The notes beneath the pieces were generated by a model. That model did not search any database, was not told where the DNA came from, and saw only the letters and a list, made by a program, of their open reading frames with translations. The position numbers and the translations under genes are program-made. Positions 36,733 to 44,865 of a stretch of DNA of 64,000 nucleotides are shown in pieces. Source of the DNA: an uncultured Streptomyces sp. (lineage in GTDB: Bacteria; Actinomycetota; Actinomycetes; Streptomycetales; Streptomycetaceae); the NCBI RefSeq assembly GCF_947488945.1, contig NZ_CANLBS010000005.1:421460-485459 (forward strand). Direction: 5' to 3'. Every line of letters starts with the position of its first letter. Within the stretch, counting starts at the first letter, position 1.

Positions 36733-38007
36733 TCAGCAGCACGACTTGAACTCGCGGCTGTCGGTCTGCGCCGGACCGAGGCCGTCTCCGAACACCACTT
36801 GCAGACTCAGGGCTCTGCGGACCTCCTGCTCCGCCCGGTCGAGCTCCTCGGGCGTCTGGCCGTAGACCACGATGCGGCCGTAGACACCGCCGTTCGGATG
36901 CTCCTTGGGCCGGACGGTCTCACCGGGTTCGACCTCGACCTCGACGAGGGGACTGAACGGCTCCGTCGCCGGGTCGACTTCGTCGTACAGGAGCGTGCCC
37001 GCGGTGTCGAAGACGATGCTCGCGTAGCGCGCGTACGGCACGGTGTCCTGCGCATCGGACTGCGGCAGCCCCAGGGCCTGACGTGTGACCGCCTCCGTCA
37101 TGTCGACGCCGCTGACGGCGGTGGTCATCTCGACGAGACGGCCTCCGGGCCGTCGCGCGTTGACCTCGATGACGCGGAAGCCGTCCGGGCCGCGCCGGAT
37201 CTGGGTGTGGCTGATCCAGTCCTGCACCCCCAGGGCGGCGAGAACGTCCCGCGTGAGGCCCTCCAACTCGGCGCGCTCGTCCGCCGACAGGCCGCTCGGG
37301 TGCTCGTATCCCAGCTCGACGAAGACGGGCGGCGGCGTCATGCGCTGCCGGAAAACGCTGAGGACACTGGTCTCGGAGTCCTGGGTGAGGGTCTGCACGG
37401 CGTACTCGGGCCCGTCGACGTACTCCTCGATCAGAGCCCCGGTCAGGAAGCCTGCCGGAGTCTCGGACAGGATGCCGACGGCTGCGCGCAGCTCGCGCTC
37501 GTCGCGGCAGCACCGCACCCCGAACGCGCCTGCCCCGTCCCGGGGCTTGACGACCGCGGGGTATCCGATGCCCTCGGCCGCCTCGATCGCCTCCTCCACG
37601 GTGGTGGCGAGCATGAACCGGGGTACGGGCAGACCCGCCTCGCTCAGCACCGTCCGGGTGCGCCACTTGTCACGGCAGTTCGTCGCCGCGGTCTCGTCGA
37701 GGCCCCGGGGGCTGTCGACGAGGAGCGAGCCCAGGTGGGCCATCAGCGGCAGTCGCGGTTCCGTGTGGGTGAGCACGGCCACGGGCGCCTCGACGCCGAG
37801 CTCGGCGCGTATCGCTGCGGCCACCGCGTCCCAGTCGTCGAGCGCGACGTCCACGTGGGCGTCGACCCAGGGCATGCAGTGCCACGGCACCTGCTCGTCC
37901 ACGAGCACCACGCGGTACCCGAGATCGCGCACGAGGGCGAATTCCCGTTCGCTGCGGCCACCGAGCACGACGACCGAGCCGGCGCCACTGTTGGATGGAT
38001 CAATCAC
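36733..38007 (-). CDS. ATP-grasp ligase 3 (L-amino-acid-ligase type) ending in SCC
   Basis: A 424-aa ligase with Lys 154 in AVVKPRD, the LIEEYVDGPEYAVQ loop at about 192-205 and a complete metal site E281-V-N283-A-R-R-P-G-G. The C-terminal LAL subdomain has HPNGGVYGRIVVYG. A CC pair also occurs internally (VRCCRDE, about 166) and the protein ends EFKSCC. The GTG start at 38007 has AAGGG upstream. First of the three ligases in transcription order, it is followed by the FemAB-like gene at 10 bp. Expected chemistry: ATP-dependent amide bond formation between two small carboxylate/amine substrates. Confidence 0.85.
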   Translation of the reverse strand: MIDPSNSGAGSVVVLGGRSEREFALVRDLGYRVVLVDEQVPWHCMPWVDAHVDVALDDWDAVAAAIRAELGVEAPVAVLTHTEPRLPLMAHLGSLLVDSPRGLDETAATNCRDKWRTRTVLSEAGLPVPRFMLATTVEEAIEAAEGIGYPAVVKPRDGAGAFGVRCCRDERELRAAVGILSETPAGFLTGALIEEYVDGPEYAVQTLTQDSETSVLSVFRQRMTPPPVFVELGYEHPSGLSADERAELEGLTRDVLAALGVQDWISHTQIRRGPDGFRVIEVNARRPGGRLVEMTTAVSGVDMTEAVTRQALGLPQSDAQDTVPYARYASIVFDTAGTLLYDEVDPATEPFSPLVEVEVEPGETVRPKEHPNGGVYGRIVVYGQTPEELDRAEQEVRRALSLQVVFGDGLGPAQTDSREFKSCC

Positions 38008-38052
38008 GTGCTGCGGCCCTTCGAGGTGAGGTCGGATGGAAGAAAGCCGGTG

Positions 38053-38403
38053 TCAGCAGCAGGTGTTGGCCTTCTTCGCCGCGGCGGCGACGGCCTGGAC
38101 GGCGGGGCGCTGCAGCGCGTCGAGCTTCATCGCCTCGACGATGCCGGCGATCTGGCCTATCTCCTCGTTCTTCAGCCCGAGCTTCTTCGCGGCGGCGAGG
38201 AAGGACCGCACGGTCTCCTCGCGGTCCTGCATGAGCGCGGCGCAGAGGGCGACGGCGGCGCGGGTCTTGGGCTCCAGCGCCTCGTGGTCGAAGACGGAGC
38301 CGAAGAAGTCCTGGTAGCTCTTGGAGAAGGCGGCGTGGTGCTCGCCGACCGTGGGGGCGAGCTGGATGAGCTGGGTGGAGACGGACTGCTGAGACGCGGC
38401 CAT
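38053..38403 (-). CDS. Carboxymuconolactone decarboxylase / AhpD-like protein ending in TCC
   Basis: A 116-aa all-helical protein of the CMD/AhpD family: FFGSVFDHEALEPKTRAAVALCAALM at about 34-59 is the diagnostic helix pair, with a single Cys where AhpD has C-x-x-C. The C-terminus is KKANTCC, so the only adjacent pair of thiols has moved to the tail. The ATG follows AGGAGCATCGCC. AhpD-like proteins reduce peroxides or disulfides; here a thiol relay acting on an arsenical, or arsenic sequestration, is possible. No family member with this tail is known to me. Confidence 0.75.
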   Translation of the reverse strand: MAASQQSVSTQLIQLAPTVGEHHAAFSKSYQDFFGSVFDHEALEPKTRAAVALCAALMQDREETVRSFLAAAKKLGLKNEEIGQIAGIVEAMKLDALQRPAVQAVAAAAKKANTCC

Positions 38404-38438
38404 GGCGATGCTCCTGATCGAGAACGAGGGTGAAAGGG

Positions 38439-39662
38439 TCAGTACTGGGGGGCGAGGCGGCGGATCGTCTCCAGGACGAGGCTTCCCGCCTTGCTGAGCG
38501 CGTCGGGCTCGATCCGCTCGGGGCCGTCGAGCGGCGAGTGGTAGTGGGCCGCCCCGACTCCGATGCCTGCGGCGGCGAATCCGGCGGACGCGTAGCGCCG
38601 GTTGTCGGACGACACCGTTCCCGCGTACAGCTGGATGCCGAGGTGTCGCCCGGCGCTGTCGAGTGCGGCGATGATGTGCCGGGGGGCCGGGTCAGCCGGT
38701 CCGAGCTCGATCGCGATCCTGCCGTTGAACTTGCCGGCCATGTCGAGGTTGAGCGCGTCGGGTTCGACACCCGCTGCGCGCAGTGCGCGTGCGTGGTGCC
38801 CGGAGCCGAGCGTGCCGATCTCCTCGGCGTCGACCAGGGCGAAGACGACCGGCCGGGGCAGCGGCGCGGACGAGGTCAGCACGCGGGCGACCTCGCACAG
38901 CACCGCGGTCCCACTGGCGTTGTCGCCCGCGCACGGGAAGTGCCGCTGGGGATCCGAACCGACACCGTCGTAGTGCGCGGTGAGGAGGATGGGCTTCGCC
39001 TCCGGGTCGCTGCCCGGCAGGGTGGCGACGATGTTCGTGCCTGTGGCGGGCACGCGGACCAGCGGGACATGGGCGGTGACCACGCCGCCGACCACGTCGG
39101 CCAGCAGGTCCGGCCGTACGGCCACGACGGGGAGGCCGACCGGGGGCGGCCCCTGGACCCGTTTGGTGAGGAACCCGGAGGCGTCCGCGTTCTGCGCGGT
39201 GAGGATGCCCACCCCGCCGCGCGACACCAGGGCGTCGGCGAGCTCCGCGAAGGCGTTTCCCCGAGGGACTGCGGGCAGAGCTGCCCACTGCCCCGCTCCC
39301 GCGTCCTCGGAGACCGTACCGGTGACGGGGCCGGGCATCGGTCCCGAGCGGGGGTGCTCGGCGAATTCGGCGCGGTGGACGAGCTCGCGGTCGAGCCGCG
39401 CACCCTGCGCCCGGAAGGTGGGCTGGGCCGACAGTCGCATGATCTCGCGGATGGCGAAGCTGTCGAGCCCGGGCACGAGGCCGTACGCCTTCAGCTCCGC
39501 AGCGAGGAACTCGGTGGCCAGGTCGTGGCCGGCCGTGCCGGGCGCGCGCCCCTGCATGTCCGGCATGCACAGGGTCTGGATCGTCATCAGGGCGCGGTGC
39601 GCGTCGAACCCGTCCGCGGCCGACTGCGCCGCGACGGGTTGGCCCTGGGCCATGTCCTTCAT
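38439..39662 (-). CDS. M28-family zinc aminopeptidase
   Basis: A 407-aa metallopeptidase with an inserted PA-like domain (about 130-230) between the halves of the catalytic domain. The zinc ligands are visible in order: His in LTAHYDGVG, bridging Asp in CAGDNASG, Glu-Glu in DAEEIG, Asp in NLDMAG, and His in AHYHSPLDG. It lacks a clear signal peptide, so it acts inside the cell unlike most M28 enzymes. In the cluster it could trim a peptide intermediate or release a blocking residue. ATG 39662 is used; ATG 39653 is also possible. Confidence 0.85.
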   Translation of the reverse strand: MKDMAQGQPVAAQSAADGFDAHRALMTIQTLCMPDMQGRAPGTAGHDLATEFLAAELKAYGLVPGLDSFAIREIMRLSAQPTFRAQGARLDRELVHRAEFAEHPRSGPMPGPVTGTVSEDAGAGQWAALPAVPRGNAFAELADALVSRGGVGILTAQNADASGFLTKRVQGPPPVGLPVVAVRPDLLADVVGGVVTAHVPLVRVPATGTNIVATLPGSDPEAKPILLTAHYDGVGSDPQRHFPCAGDNASGTAVLCEVARVLTSSAPLPRPVVFALVDAEEIGTLGSGHHARALRAAGVEPDALNLDMAGKFNGRIAIELGPADPAPRHIIAALDSAGRHLGIQLYAGTVSSDNRRYASAGFAAAGIGVGAAHYHSPLDGPERIEPDALSKAGSLVLETIRRLAPQY

Positions 39663-39676
39663 CTGGGGCGTCTTCC

Positions 39677-39856
39677 TCAGCAGCCGCCGCCGGGCTCACC
39701 ACAGCAGCCGCCGCCCTGACCGCCGGCGACCGCACCGGTGTCGTCGGCCGGCTCGCCGCAGCAGCCCTCCTGCGAAGCGCCCGCGGTGGCGGTCGGGTCC
39801 GTGACGAAACCGCCGACGGACTCCGGCTCGGCCGCCTCGGTCGAGTTCGTGGCCAT
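39677..39856 (-). CDS. 59-aa peptide with two GCCGEP motifs and a C-terminal Cys
   Basis: Missed by ordinary length cut-offs. ATG 39856 has AAAGGAAG upstream and lies just behind the 39880-39917 operator. The first 30 residues are acidic (TEAAEPESVGGFVTDPTATAGAS), then come EGCCGEPADD, GGGCCGEPGGG and a final Cys before the stop. Two identical GCCGEP units show a repeat origin, related in style to the SSCCGP units of the 104-aa protein. It is the first gene of the operon that contains the peptidase, AhpD-like protein and ligases. Arsenic-thiolate buffer or peptide substrate of the ligases are both possible. Confidence 0.7.
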   Translation of the reverse strand: MATNSTEAAEPESVGGFVTDPTATAGASQEGCCGEPADDTGAVAGGQGGGCCGEPGGGC

Positions 39857-39879
39857 GGCCCACTTCCTTTCCGCTCATC

Positions 39880-39917
39880 TGATTCGAACTTCCCTTACTT
39901 AAACAAGTATCGAATCA
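39880..39917. promoter_or_regulatory. Operator upstream of the 59-aa peptide operon
   Basis: TGATTCGA at 39880-39887 faces TCGAATCA at 39910-39917, and the inner bases continue the symmetry (ACTT and AAGT) with a one-base offset. It shares its arms with the operator at 33072-33101 and lies 24 bp before the 59-aa peptide start. Confidence 0.65.
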
Positions 39918-39931
39918 GAGAGATCGCCATG

Positions 39932-40624
39932 TCAATGGCCGCGCCGCGCCCGCTCTTCCACCGCGTCCAGGAACGCCCTTATGAGCGGGTGGAGTTGGTC
40001 CGCCGTCGACGACAACTCCGGCTGGAACAGGCTGCCGACGAAGAAGGGATGGTCGGGCAGCTCCACCGCGCGGGGCGCCTTCTCCACGTCCCAGCCGCTG
40101 ATGCGCAGGGAACCGGCGAGGATCTTGTCCTCGTAATCCGGGTTCAGGCCGTACTTGCAGTGGTACGTCTCCACGGTCTCCTCCAGGCCCGGGTAGGCGG
40201 AGGCGAGCCGGCTGCCCGGCGCGAAGTGGAGCGGCGCCGTCTCGCCCACGAGCGAGCAGCAGAGCGGGACGATCAGCGGGGTGGAGGCGTCCGCGTCGTA
40301 CTGCACGTCCTCCGCGTCCTGGATGCCGAGAACGTTGCGGGCGTACTCGATGAGCGCGTGCTGGAAGCCACCGCAGGTGCCGAGGTACGGGATGCCGAGG
40401 GTACGGGCGGTGCGGATGGCGAGGAGCACGTTCGCCTGGCTGACGTAGGGCGACCCGGGGACCACCCAGATTCCGTCGTACTCGGCGACGGCCTCGGTCA
40501 CGGTGCTGCTGGGGAGCCAGTCGACGTCGACACCGAAGGCAGGGACGATCTCGTCGAATCGGGCATGGGCGGGTACGCGGTCGCTGCGGTCGCCGACGAG
40601 GGCGAGCCTGGGGCGCGAGGTCAT
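39932..40624 (-). CDS. CTP-synthase-like class I glutamine amidotransferase domain, catalytic His replaced
   Basis: A 230-aa stand-alone domain resembling the C-terminal amidotransferase half of CTP synthase. The nucleophile loop is LGTCGGFQHA with Cys 84. The catalytic His-Pro-Glu near the C-terminus reads Phe-Gln-Pro-Glu (Gln 201, Glu 203), so the His of the Cys-His-Glu triad is lost. The synthase half is absent. CTP-synthase-like genes are associated with the known Streptomyces arseno-organic clusters, where a nucleotide or scaffold role has been suggested. Here glutaminase activity is doubtful and a new function is likely. ATG 40624 with GGAGAC upstream. Confidence 0.72.
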   Translation of the reverse strand: MTSRPRLALVGDRSDRVPAHARFDEIVPAFGVDVDWLPSSTVTEAVAEYDGIWVVPGSPYVSQANVLLAIRTARTLGIPYLGTCGGFQHALIEYARNVLGIQDAEDVQYDADASTPLIVPLCCSLVGETAPLHFAPGSRLASAYPGLEETVETYHCKYGLNPDYEDKILAGSLRISGWDVEKAPRAVELPDHPFFVGSLFQPELSSTADQLHPLIRAFLDAVEERARRGH

Positions 40625-40694
40625 CGGGATGTCTCCAGTCCGGTGGAGGTGAAAGGGGACGCACTGTCTTCGAGGTGGCCGGACGCCGCGCGGC

Positions 40695-42212
40695 TCACCA
40701 CAACGGCCGCCCGGTCATGCGGGGCGCAGGGTCGAGTCCGAGCAGCGCGAGGACGCTGGGCGCGATGTCGGCGAGGGTGGCGGGACCTGCGGGCACGCCC
40801 GTCTGCTGCCCGGCCGCCGGGACGAGCACGGCCGGGACCGGATTGGTCGTGTGGCCGCCGTACGGCCGGCCGCCGGCGGCCGCGTCGGTGAGCATCTTCT
40901 CGGCGTTGCCGTGGTCCCCGACGAGCAGCACCCAGCGGCCGGTCGCCTGTGCGGCGCGGCAGATGGCCTCCACGGCACGGTCGGTGCACTCGGCGGCCCG
41001 GCGGGTCGCGTCGAAGTGACCGGTGTGGCCGACGACGTCGATGTTGGCGAGGTTGGCGACCACGAGGGGGACGTCGTCACGGCCGGCGGCGGAGGTCACG
41101 GCTTCGGTGACGCGGTCGATGTTCATCGCCGGTCGTGCCGTGTACTCGGCGGCCGTGTCGCCGGTGATCCTGACGTGCTCCTCGACGGGGACGACGGTCG
41201 CGTCCCGCCCGTTGAGGTAGTACGTGACGTGCTCGAACTTCTCGGCCTCGGCGATGCGTACGGAGCGCACGCCCTGCACGGCGAGTGCGCCGGCGAGGCC
41301 GCCGCCCGCGTCCGCCCGGTGCACCAGGGACGGGATGGACGCCTCGGTGTCGTACTGCGCGAGGCTGAGGAAGGCGACTTGCCGGCCGGCGAGCCGGCCG
41401 TACAGGTCGTCCGCGAGCTGCTGGATGCGGTCGCTACGGAAGTTCATGAAGAGGACGGCGTCGCCGTCCTGTACGGGACCGAGCGGGCGGCCGTCGGCTC
41501 CGGTGACGACGCAGGGCGGCACCCATTCGTCACCGCGCGGGGTCAGCTCCAGTGCCTCCTGTGGCTCGCCGACCGCTTCGCCCTTGCCGTCGACGATGGC
41601 GAGGGAGACCTTCTCCGTCAGTTCGAGGTTACCGCTCTTGTCGAGCGCGTACCCGCGTCCGGCGACCGTCGCCACCTCACCGACCCCCGCCTCGGTGACG
41701 AACGTGTCGACGAGCCGGAGGTAGGCGGCGGCCGTGTGGTCGGCGACGTCCCGCCCGTCCGTGATGGCGTGGATGCAGGCCCTCGGGACCGCGAACTGCG
41801 CGGCGATGCGCAGCAGTTCCCGCAGGTGCTGCACGTTGGCGTGGATCATGCCGTCGGAGCAGAGTCCGATGAGGTGCAGGGTTGCGCCGGTCGCGGCGAG
41901 TCGGGTCAGCACCCCGGTCAGGGTCTCGTTCGAGCACATGCGCCCGCTGGAGAGCTCTTCCTCGACGAGCACGCTGTCGTACGGGACGGGGCGGCCGGCG
42001 CCGATGACCATGTGGCCGATCTCGGAATTGCCCACTGTTCCGGGGAGCAGCCCGACGGCGGTGCCGGAAGCGTCGGCGAAGACGGTCGGGCAGGTGGCGA
42101 TCAGGCCGTCGAGGTACGGCGTGGAGGCCGCGGTCAGAGCGTTGGCTTCGCTCGGCTCCGCGTGCCCCCAGCCGTCGAGCACCAGCAGAATGCCGGGGGT
42201 ACCGGCGCTCAC
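40695..42212 (-). CDS. Cofactor-independent phosphoglycerate-mutase homologue (candidate arsenoenolpyruvate mutase)
   Basis: A 505-aa alkaline-phosphatase-superfamily protein of the iPGM type. Conserved pieces: LLVLDGWG (metal Asp), VGNSEIGH (catalytic Ser), [34 protein letters not shown] and HTTNPVP, so all metal ligands are present. The loop before the Ser ([10 protein letters not shown]) and the NLANID segment depart from glycolytic enzymes. The GTG start overlaps the stop of the EPSP-synthase-like gene, so both are made together. In known Streptomyces arseno-organic clusters an iPGM-type enzyme paired with an EPSPS-type enzyme forms the C-As bond; I infer the same here. A duplicate glycolytic enzyme is the dull alternative. 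Confidence 0.82.
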   Translation of the reverse strand: MSAGTPGILLVLDGWGHAEPSEANALTAASTPYLDGLIATCPTVFADASGTAVGLLPGTVGNSEIGHMVIGAGRPVPYDSVLVEEELSSGRMCSNETLTGVLTRLAATGATLHLIGLCSDGMIHANVQHLRELLRIAAQFAVPRACIHAITDGRDVADHTAAAYLRLVDTFVTEAGVGEVATVAGRGYALDKSGNLELTEKVSLAIVDGKGEAVGEPQEALELTPRGDEWVPPCVVTGADGRPLGPVQDGDAVLFMNFRSDRIQQLADDLYGRLAGRQVAFLSLAQYDTEASIPSLVHRADAGGGLAGALAVQGVRSVRIAEAEKFEHVTYYLNGRDATVVPVEEHVRITGDTAAEYTARPAMNIDRVTEAVTSAAGRDDVPLVVANLANIDVVGHTGHFDATRRAAECTDRAVEAICRAAQATGRWVLLVGDHGNAEKMLTDAAAGGRPYGGHTTNPVPAVLVPAAGQQTGVPAGPATLADIAPSVLALLGLDPAPRMTGRPLW

Positions 42213-43510
42213 AGGGTGCTCGTGGTGTTGTCGTCGCGCAGGCTGTCCAGCGTCTTCCAGAAGGTCGGGAAGGACTTCGCGACGCAGCCGGGGTCCTTGA
42301 CGACGACGCCCTCGGTGCGCAGGCCGGCGATGGCGAAGCACATGGCGATGCGGTGGTCGTCGTAGGTGTCGATGACCGCGCCCTGCGGCGTGCCTCCGGT
42401 GATGGTCATGGCGTCGGGGAACTCCTCGACGGCGATGCCCATCTTGCGCAGTTCGGTGGTGACGGCCGCGATGCGGTCGCACTCCTTGATCCGGAGGCTG
42501 GCGATGTTGCTGATGTGCGTAGCGCCCCGGGCGAAGGCGGCGACGACCGCGAGGGTCGGGACGACGTCGGGCATGGTCTCCATGTCGATGTCGATGCCGT
42601 GGAGTTCCCCGCCGGTGAGGGTGATGGAGTCGGCCGTCATCTCGGCCGTACAGCCCATGCGGACCAAGGCGTCGACGAGGCCGACGTCGCCTTGCTCGGA
42701 GTCGCTGCCGATGCCCGGGACGGTGACCGTGCCGCCGAGCACCGCGGCGGCGGCGAGGAAGTACGACATGCCGGAGGCGTCGGGCTCGACGGCGACCGTG
42801 CCGCCGCGCAGCTTCTGGCCGGCGGCGACCTTGAAGCGGGTGTAGCCGTCACGCTCGACCACGACGCCCATCTCGGCGAGGGCGGCGATCGTCATCTCGA
42901 CGTACGGCTTGGAGACCAGGTCGTCGACGACGTGGATCTCGGTGTCCTGCTCCGCGCGCGTGGCGTTGACCAGCAGGCTGGACGTGAACTGGGAGCTGAC
43001 CGCTCCGCTGATCCGGGTGGAACCGCCGCGGAAGCTCGGGCCGGTGACCTTGATCGGCGGGCTCCCGTTGCCACGGACGGCTTCGGCCGTCACGCCCACG
43101 CCGGGGAGGGCGTCGAGCAGGGAGCCCATGGGGCGCTCCTGCATGCGCTCCGTACCGGTGAGCACGGTCGTCCCCTCGGCGTGGGCGGCCATGGAGATCA
43201 GGAACCGGATCGGAGTGCCGGCCGCTCCGACGTACACCTCTTCGGCCGGGGCCACCATGGGCCTGCCGGTGGCCGTGACGGTGATCCGCTCCGCCGCGGC
43301 GTCGATGTCCACCTCGACGTGGCCGAAGGCACGCAGGGCGCCCGCGAGGAACTGCGTGTCGTCGCAGATGAGGGCGCCCTCGATCGTGGTGGCCTCGCCG
43401 GACAGAGCGGCGAGTGCGAGGTAGCGGTTGGAGTAACTCTTGGAGCCGAGGACCTTCACCCGCTTGTCGAAGGTCCGCAGCGGTCGGATCGTGACGCTTT
43501 CGGCCTTCAT
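42209..43510 (-). CDS. EPSP-synthase homologue (candidate arsenate:PEP enolpyruvyl transferase)
   Basis: A 433-aa enolpyruvyl transferase of the AroA/MurA fold. Motifs: GSKSYSNR at about 23-30, GAAGTPIRF near 95, the SSQFTSSLL segment, [27 protein letters not shown] and SFPTFWKTL. All residues that bind PEP and phosphate in EPSP synthase seem kept, but the second motif differs from the housekeeping N-A-G-T. Translational overlap with the iPGM-like gene and the arsenic setting argue that it acts on arsenate and PEP rather than on shikimate-3-phosphate. ATG 43510 is chosen by comparison of length; its ribosome binding site is weak. Confidence 0.85.
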   Translation of the reverse strand: MKAESVTIRPLRTFDKRVKVLGSKSYSNRYLALAALSGEATTIEGALICDDTQFLAGALRAFGHVEVDIDAAAERITVTATGRPMVAPAEEVYVGAAGTPIRFLISMAAHAEGTTVLTGTERMQERPMGSLLDALPGVGVTAEAVRGNGSPPIKVTGPSFRGGSTRISGAVSSQFTSSLLVNATRAEQDTEIHVVDDLVSKPYVEMTIAALAEMGVVVERDGYTRFKVAAGQKLRGGTVAVEPDASGMSYFLAAAAVLGGTVTVPGIGSDSEQGDVGLVDALVRMGCTAEMTADSITLTGGELHGIDIDMETMPDVVPTLAVVAAFARGATHISNIASLRIKECDRIAAVTTELRKMGIAVEEFPDAMTITGGTPQGAVIDTYDDHRIAMCFAIAGLRTEGVVVKDPGCVAKSFPTFWKTLDSLRDDNTTSTL

Positions 43511-43631
43511 CCGCAGATCTGTCTCGAACGGCCTCAAAGCTTCTCCCGATGGTCGTGGCGTGGTGACGCCGGGGGTGACGCGTTCGAGACTGCGGGGCTG
43601 CGGGGCGGCTGAGAAGTTCCGTCCTGCGGCA

Positions 43632-43655
43632 GCAAGTTGCCGGGCAACATGTTGC
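43632..43655. promoter_or_regulatory. Composite palindrome in the divergent promoter
   Basis: GCAACATGTTGC (43644-43655) is a perfect 12-bp palindrome, and GTTGC-CGG-GCAAC (43636-43648) overlaps it, giving three TTGC-type half-sites. It lies 122-145 bp upstream of the EPSPS-like start and 98 bp before the LuxR-type gene: a likely activator site for the biosynthetic operon. Confidence 0.5.
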
Positions 43656-43753
43656 CTGTCTTGATCAGGCTGAGGCATGAGACGGCCATCGGAGCGATCA
43701 AGTACCGTGCTATCTTGAAGAAATTCAATTCAGCAACAGACCCTGGGGGGCGG

Positions 43754-44836
43754 ATGTTGCAGTCACTGGGATTGGACGAACTGGCGCACGCGATCTATCG
43801 CTTCGTGCTCGACCGGCCGGGGTGCCGTCTCCACGACCTGCGGCTCGGCGTCGACGCGCCGGAGGCCGCAGTACGCCGGAGCGTGAGCCATCTCCTGGAA
43901 CTGTCGCTGCTGCGCCAGGTGTCGGGGACCCTGGTCCCGACCAGGCCGCCGCTCGCCCTGCGCACGATGCTGGAACGGCAGCAGTCGGAACTGCTCCGTC
44001 GCCAGCAGGAGTTCGTCCACATCAAGGCCGCCGTGGACCGGCTCTCCGAGGAGTACGAGGACGCACAGGCACGGGGCACACCCGCCGGATGGGAGCGTCT
44101 TGAGTCCCGGGCCACGATCCACGCACGCATGGAGCGCCTGGCCGGCCGGGCGTCCACCGAGTGCGTCTCCCTGCTTCCCGCCGACGCGAACAGCGCCGAG
44201 GCGATGCACGCCCGGCGCCCGATGGACCAGCACATGATGGACCGCGGGGTCCTGGTGTGGAACGTCTACCCGGAGAGCGTCTACAACGACCGGGCCTGCC
44301 TCGCCTACGCCCGCTGGATCGCCGCGAGCGGCGGGAAGGTCGGCACGGCCCCCACGCTGCCGCTCTGGCTCGTCGTCTACGACCGGACCACGGCTCTCCT
44401 GCCCGTCGACCCGAAGAACCCGGAGGCCGGAGCTGTACAGGTGTCGGGCGCCGGGTACATCACGGGGCTGATCGCCCTGTTCGAGCGCCTCTGTGAGAGC
44501 ATGACGCCGCTGGACGCGCCGGGTGCCTGCGAGGGGGACCAGCCCACGCCGCTCGAGAAGGAGTTGCTCCGCCTGATGGGGCAGGGACTCACCGACGAAG
44601 CGGTCTGCAAGAAGCTCGGCGTGGGCCTGCGCACCGCGCGTCGCATGATCGCCGACATCATGGAGCGTCTGGGCGCCCGCAGCAGGTTCGAGGCCGGGGC
44701 CAAGGCGGTCGAGCGCGGCTGGTTACGGCCCTGTGCGTGCGGTGGCGATCAGCCCGTGCGAGCCCCGAAGGACGCGAAGGGCTCCTCGACCCCGCCCACG
44801 ACCGCCGTGGGCCTGGACGTCGGCGTTCCGGTCTGA
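43754..44836 (+). CDS. TrmB-like / LuxR-type transcriptional regulator
   Basis: A 360-aa regulator divergent from the EPSPS-like operon. The N-terminal 70 residues form a winged helix like TrmB proteins (LDELAHAIYRFVLDRPG, later VRRSVSHLLELSLL), a coiled region follows (about 88-125), then a phospholipase-D-like sensor part, and finally a LuxR-type helix-turn-helix at about 275-330 (LLRLMGQGLTDEAVCKKLGVGLRTARRMI). A PCACGG motif at about 332 and scattered Cys could sense a metalloid. Streptomyces uses such proteins as cluster-linked activators. ATG 43754 is preferred because GGGGGGCGG precedes it. Confidence 0.8.
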   Translation: MLQSLGLDELAHAIYRFVLDRPGCRLHDLRLGVDAPEAAVRRSVSHLLELSLLRQVSGTLVPTRPPLALRTMLERQQSELLRRQQEFVHIKAAVDRLSEEYEDAQARGTPAGWERLESRATIHARMERLAGRASTECVSLLPADANSAEAMHARRPMDQHMMDRGVLVWNVYPESVYNDRACLAYARWIAASGGKVGTAPTLPLWLVVYDRTTALLPVDPKNPEAGAVQVSGAGYITGLIALFERLCESMTPLDAPGACEGDQPTPLEKELLRLMGQGLTDEAVCKKLGVGLRTARRMIADIMERLGARSRFEAGAKAVERGWLRPCACGGDQPVRAPKDAKGSSTPPTTAVGLDVGVPV

Positions 44837-44865
44837 GCCTCTGGGAGCCGGCGCCCTCGGCGGGA

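Noticed and set aside
39932..40624. CTP synthase
   Set aside because: The synthetase half is missing and the catalytic His is replaced; only the amidotransferase fold remains.
40695..43510. Housekeeping aroA and glycolytic phosphoglycerate mutase
   Set aside because: Overlapping frames, arsenic neighbours and divergent loops make a specialised role more likely, though a genome-wide copy count is needed to be sure.
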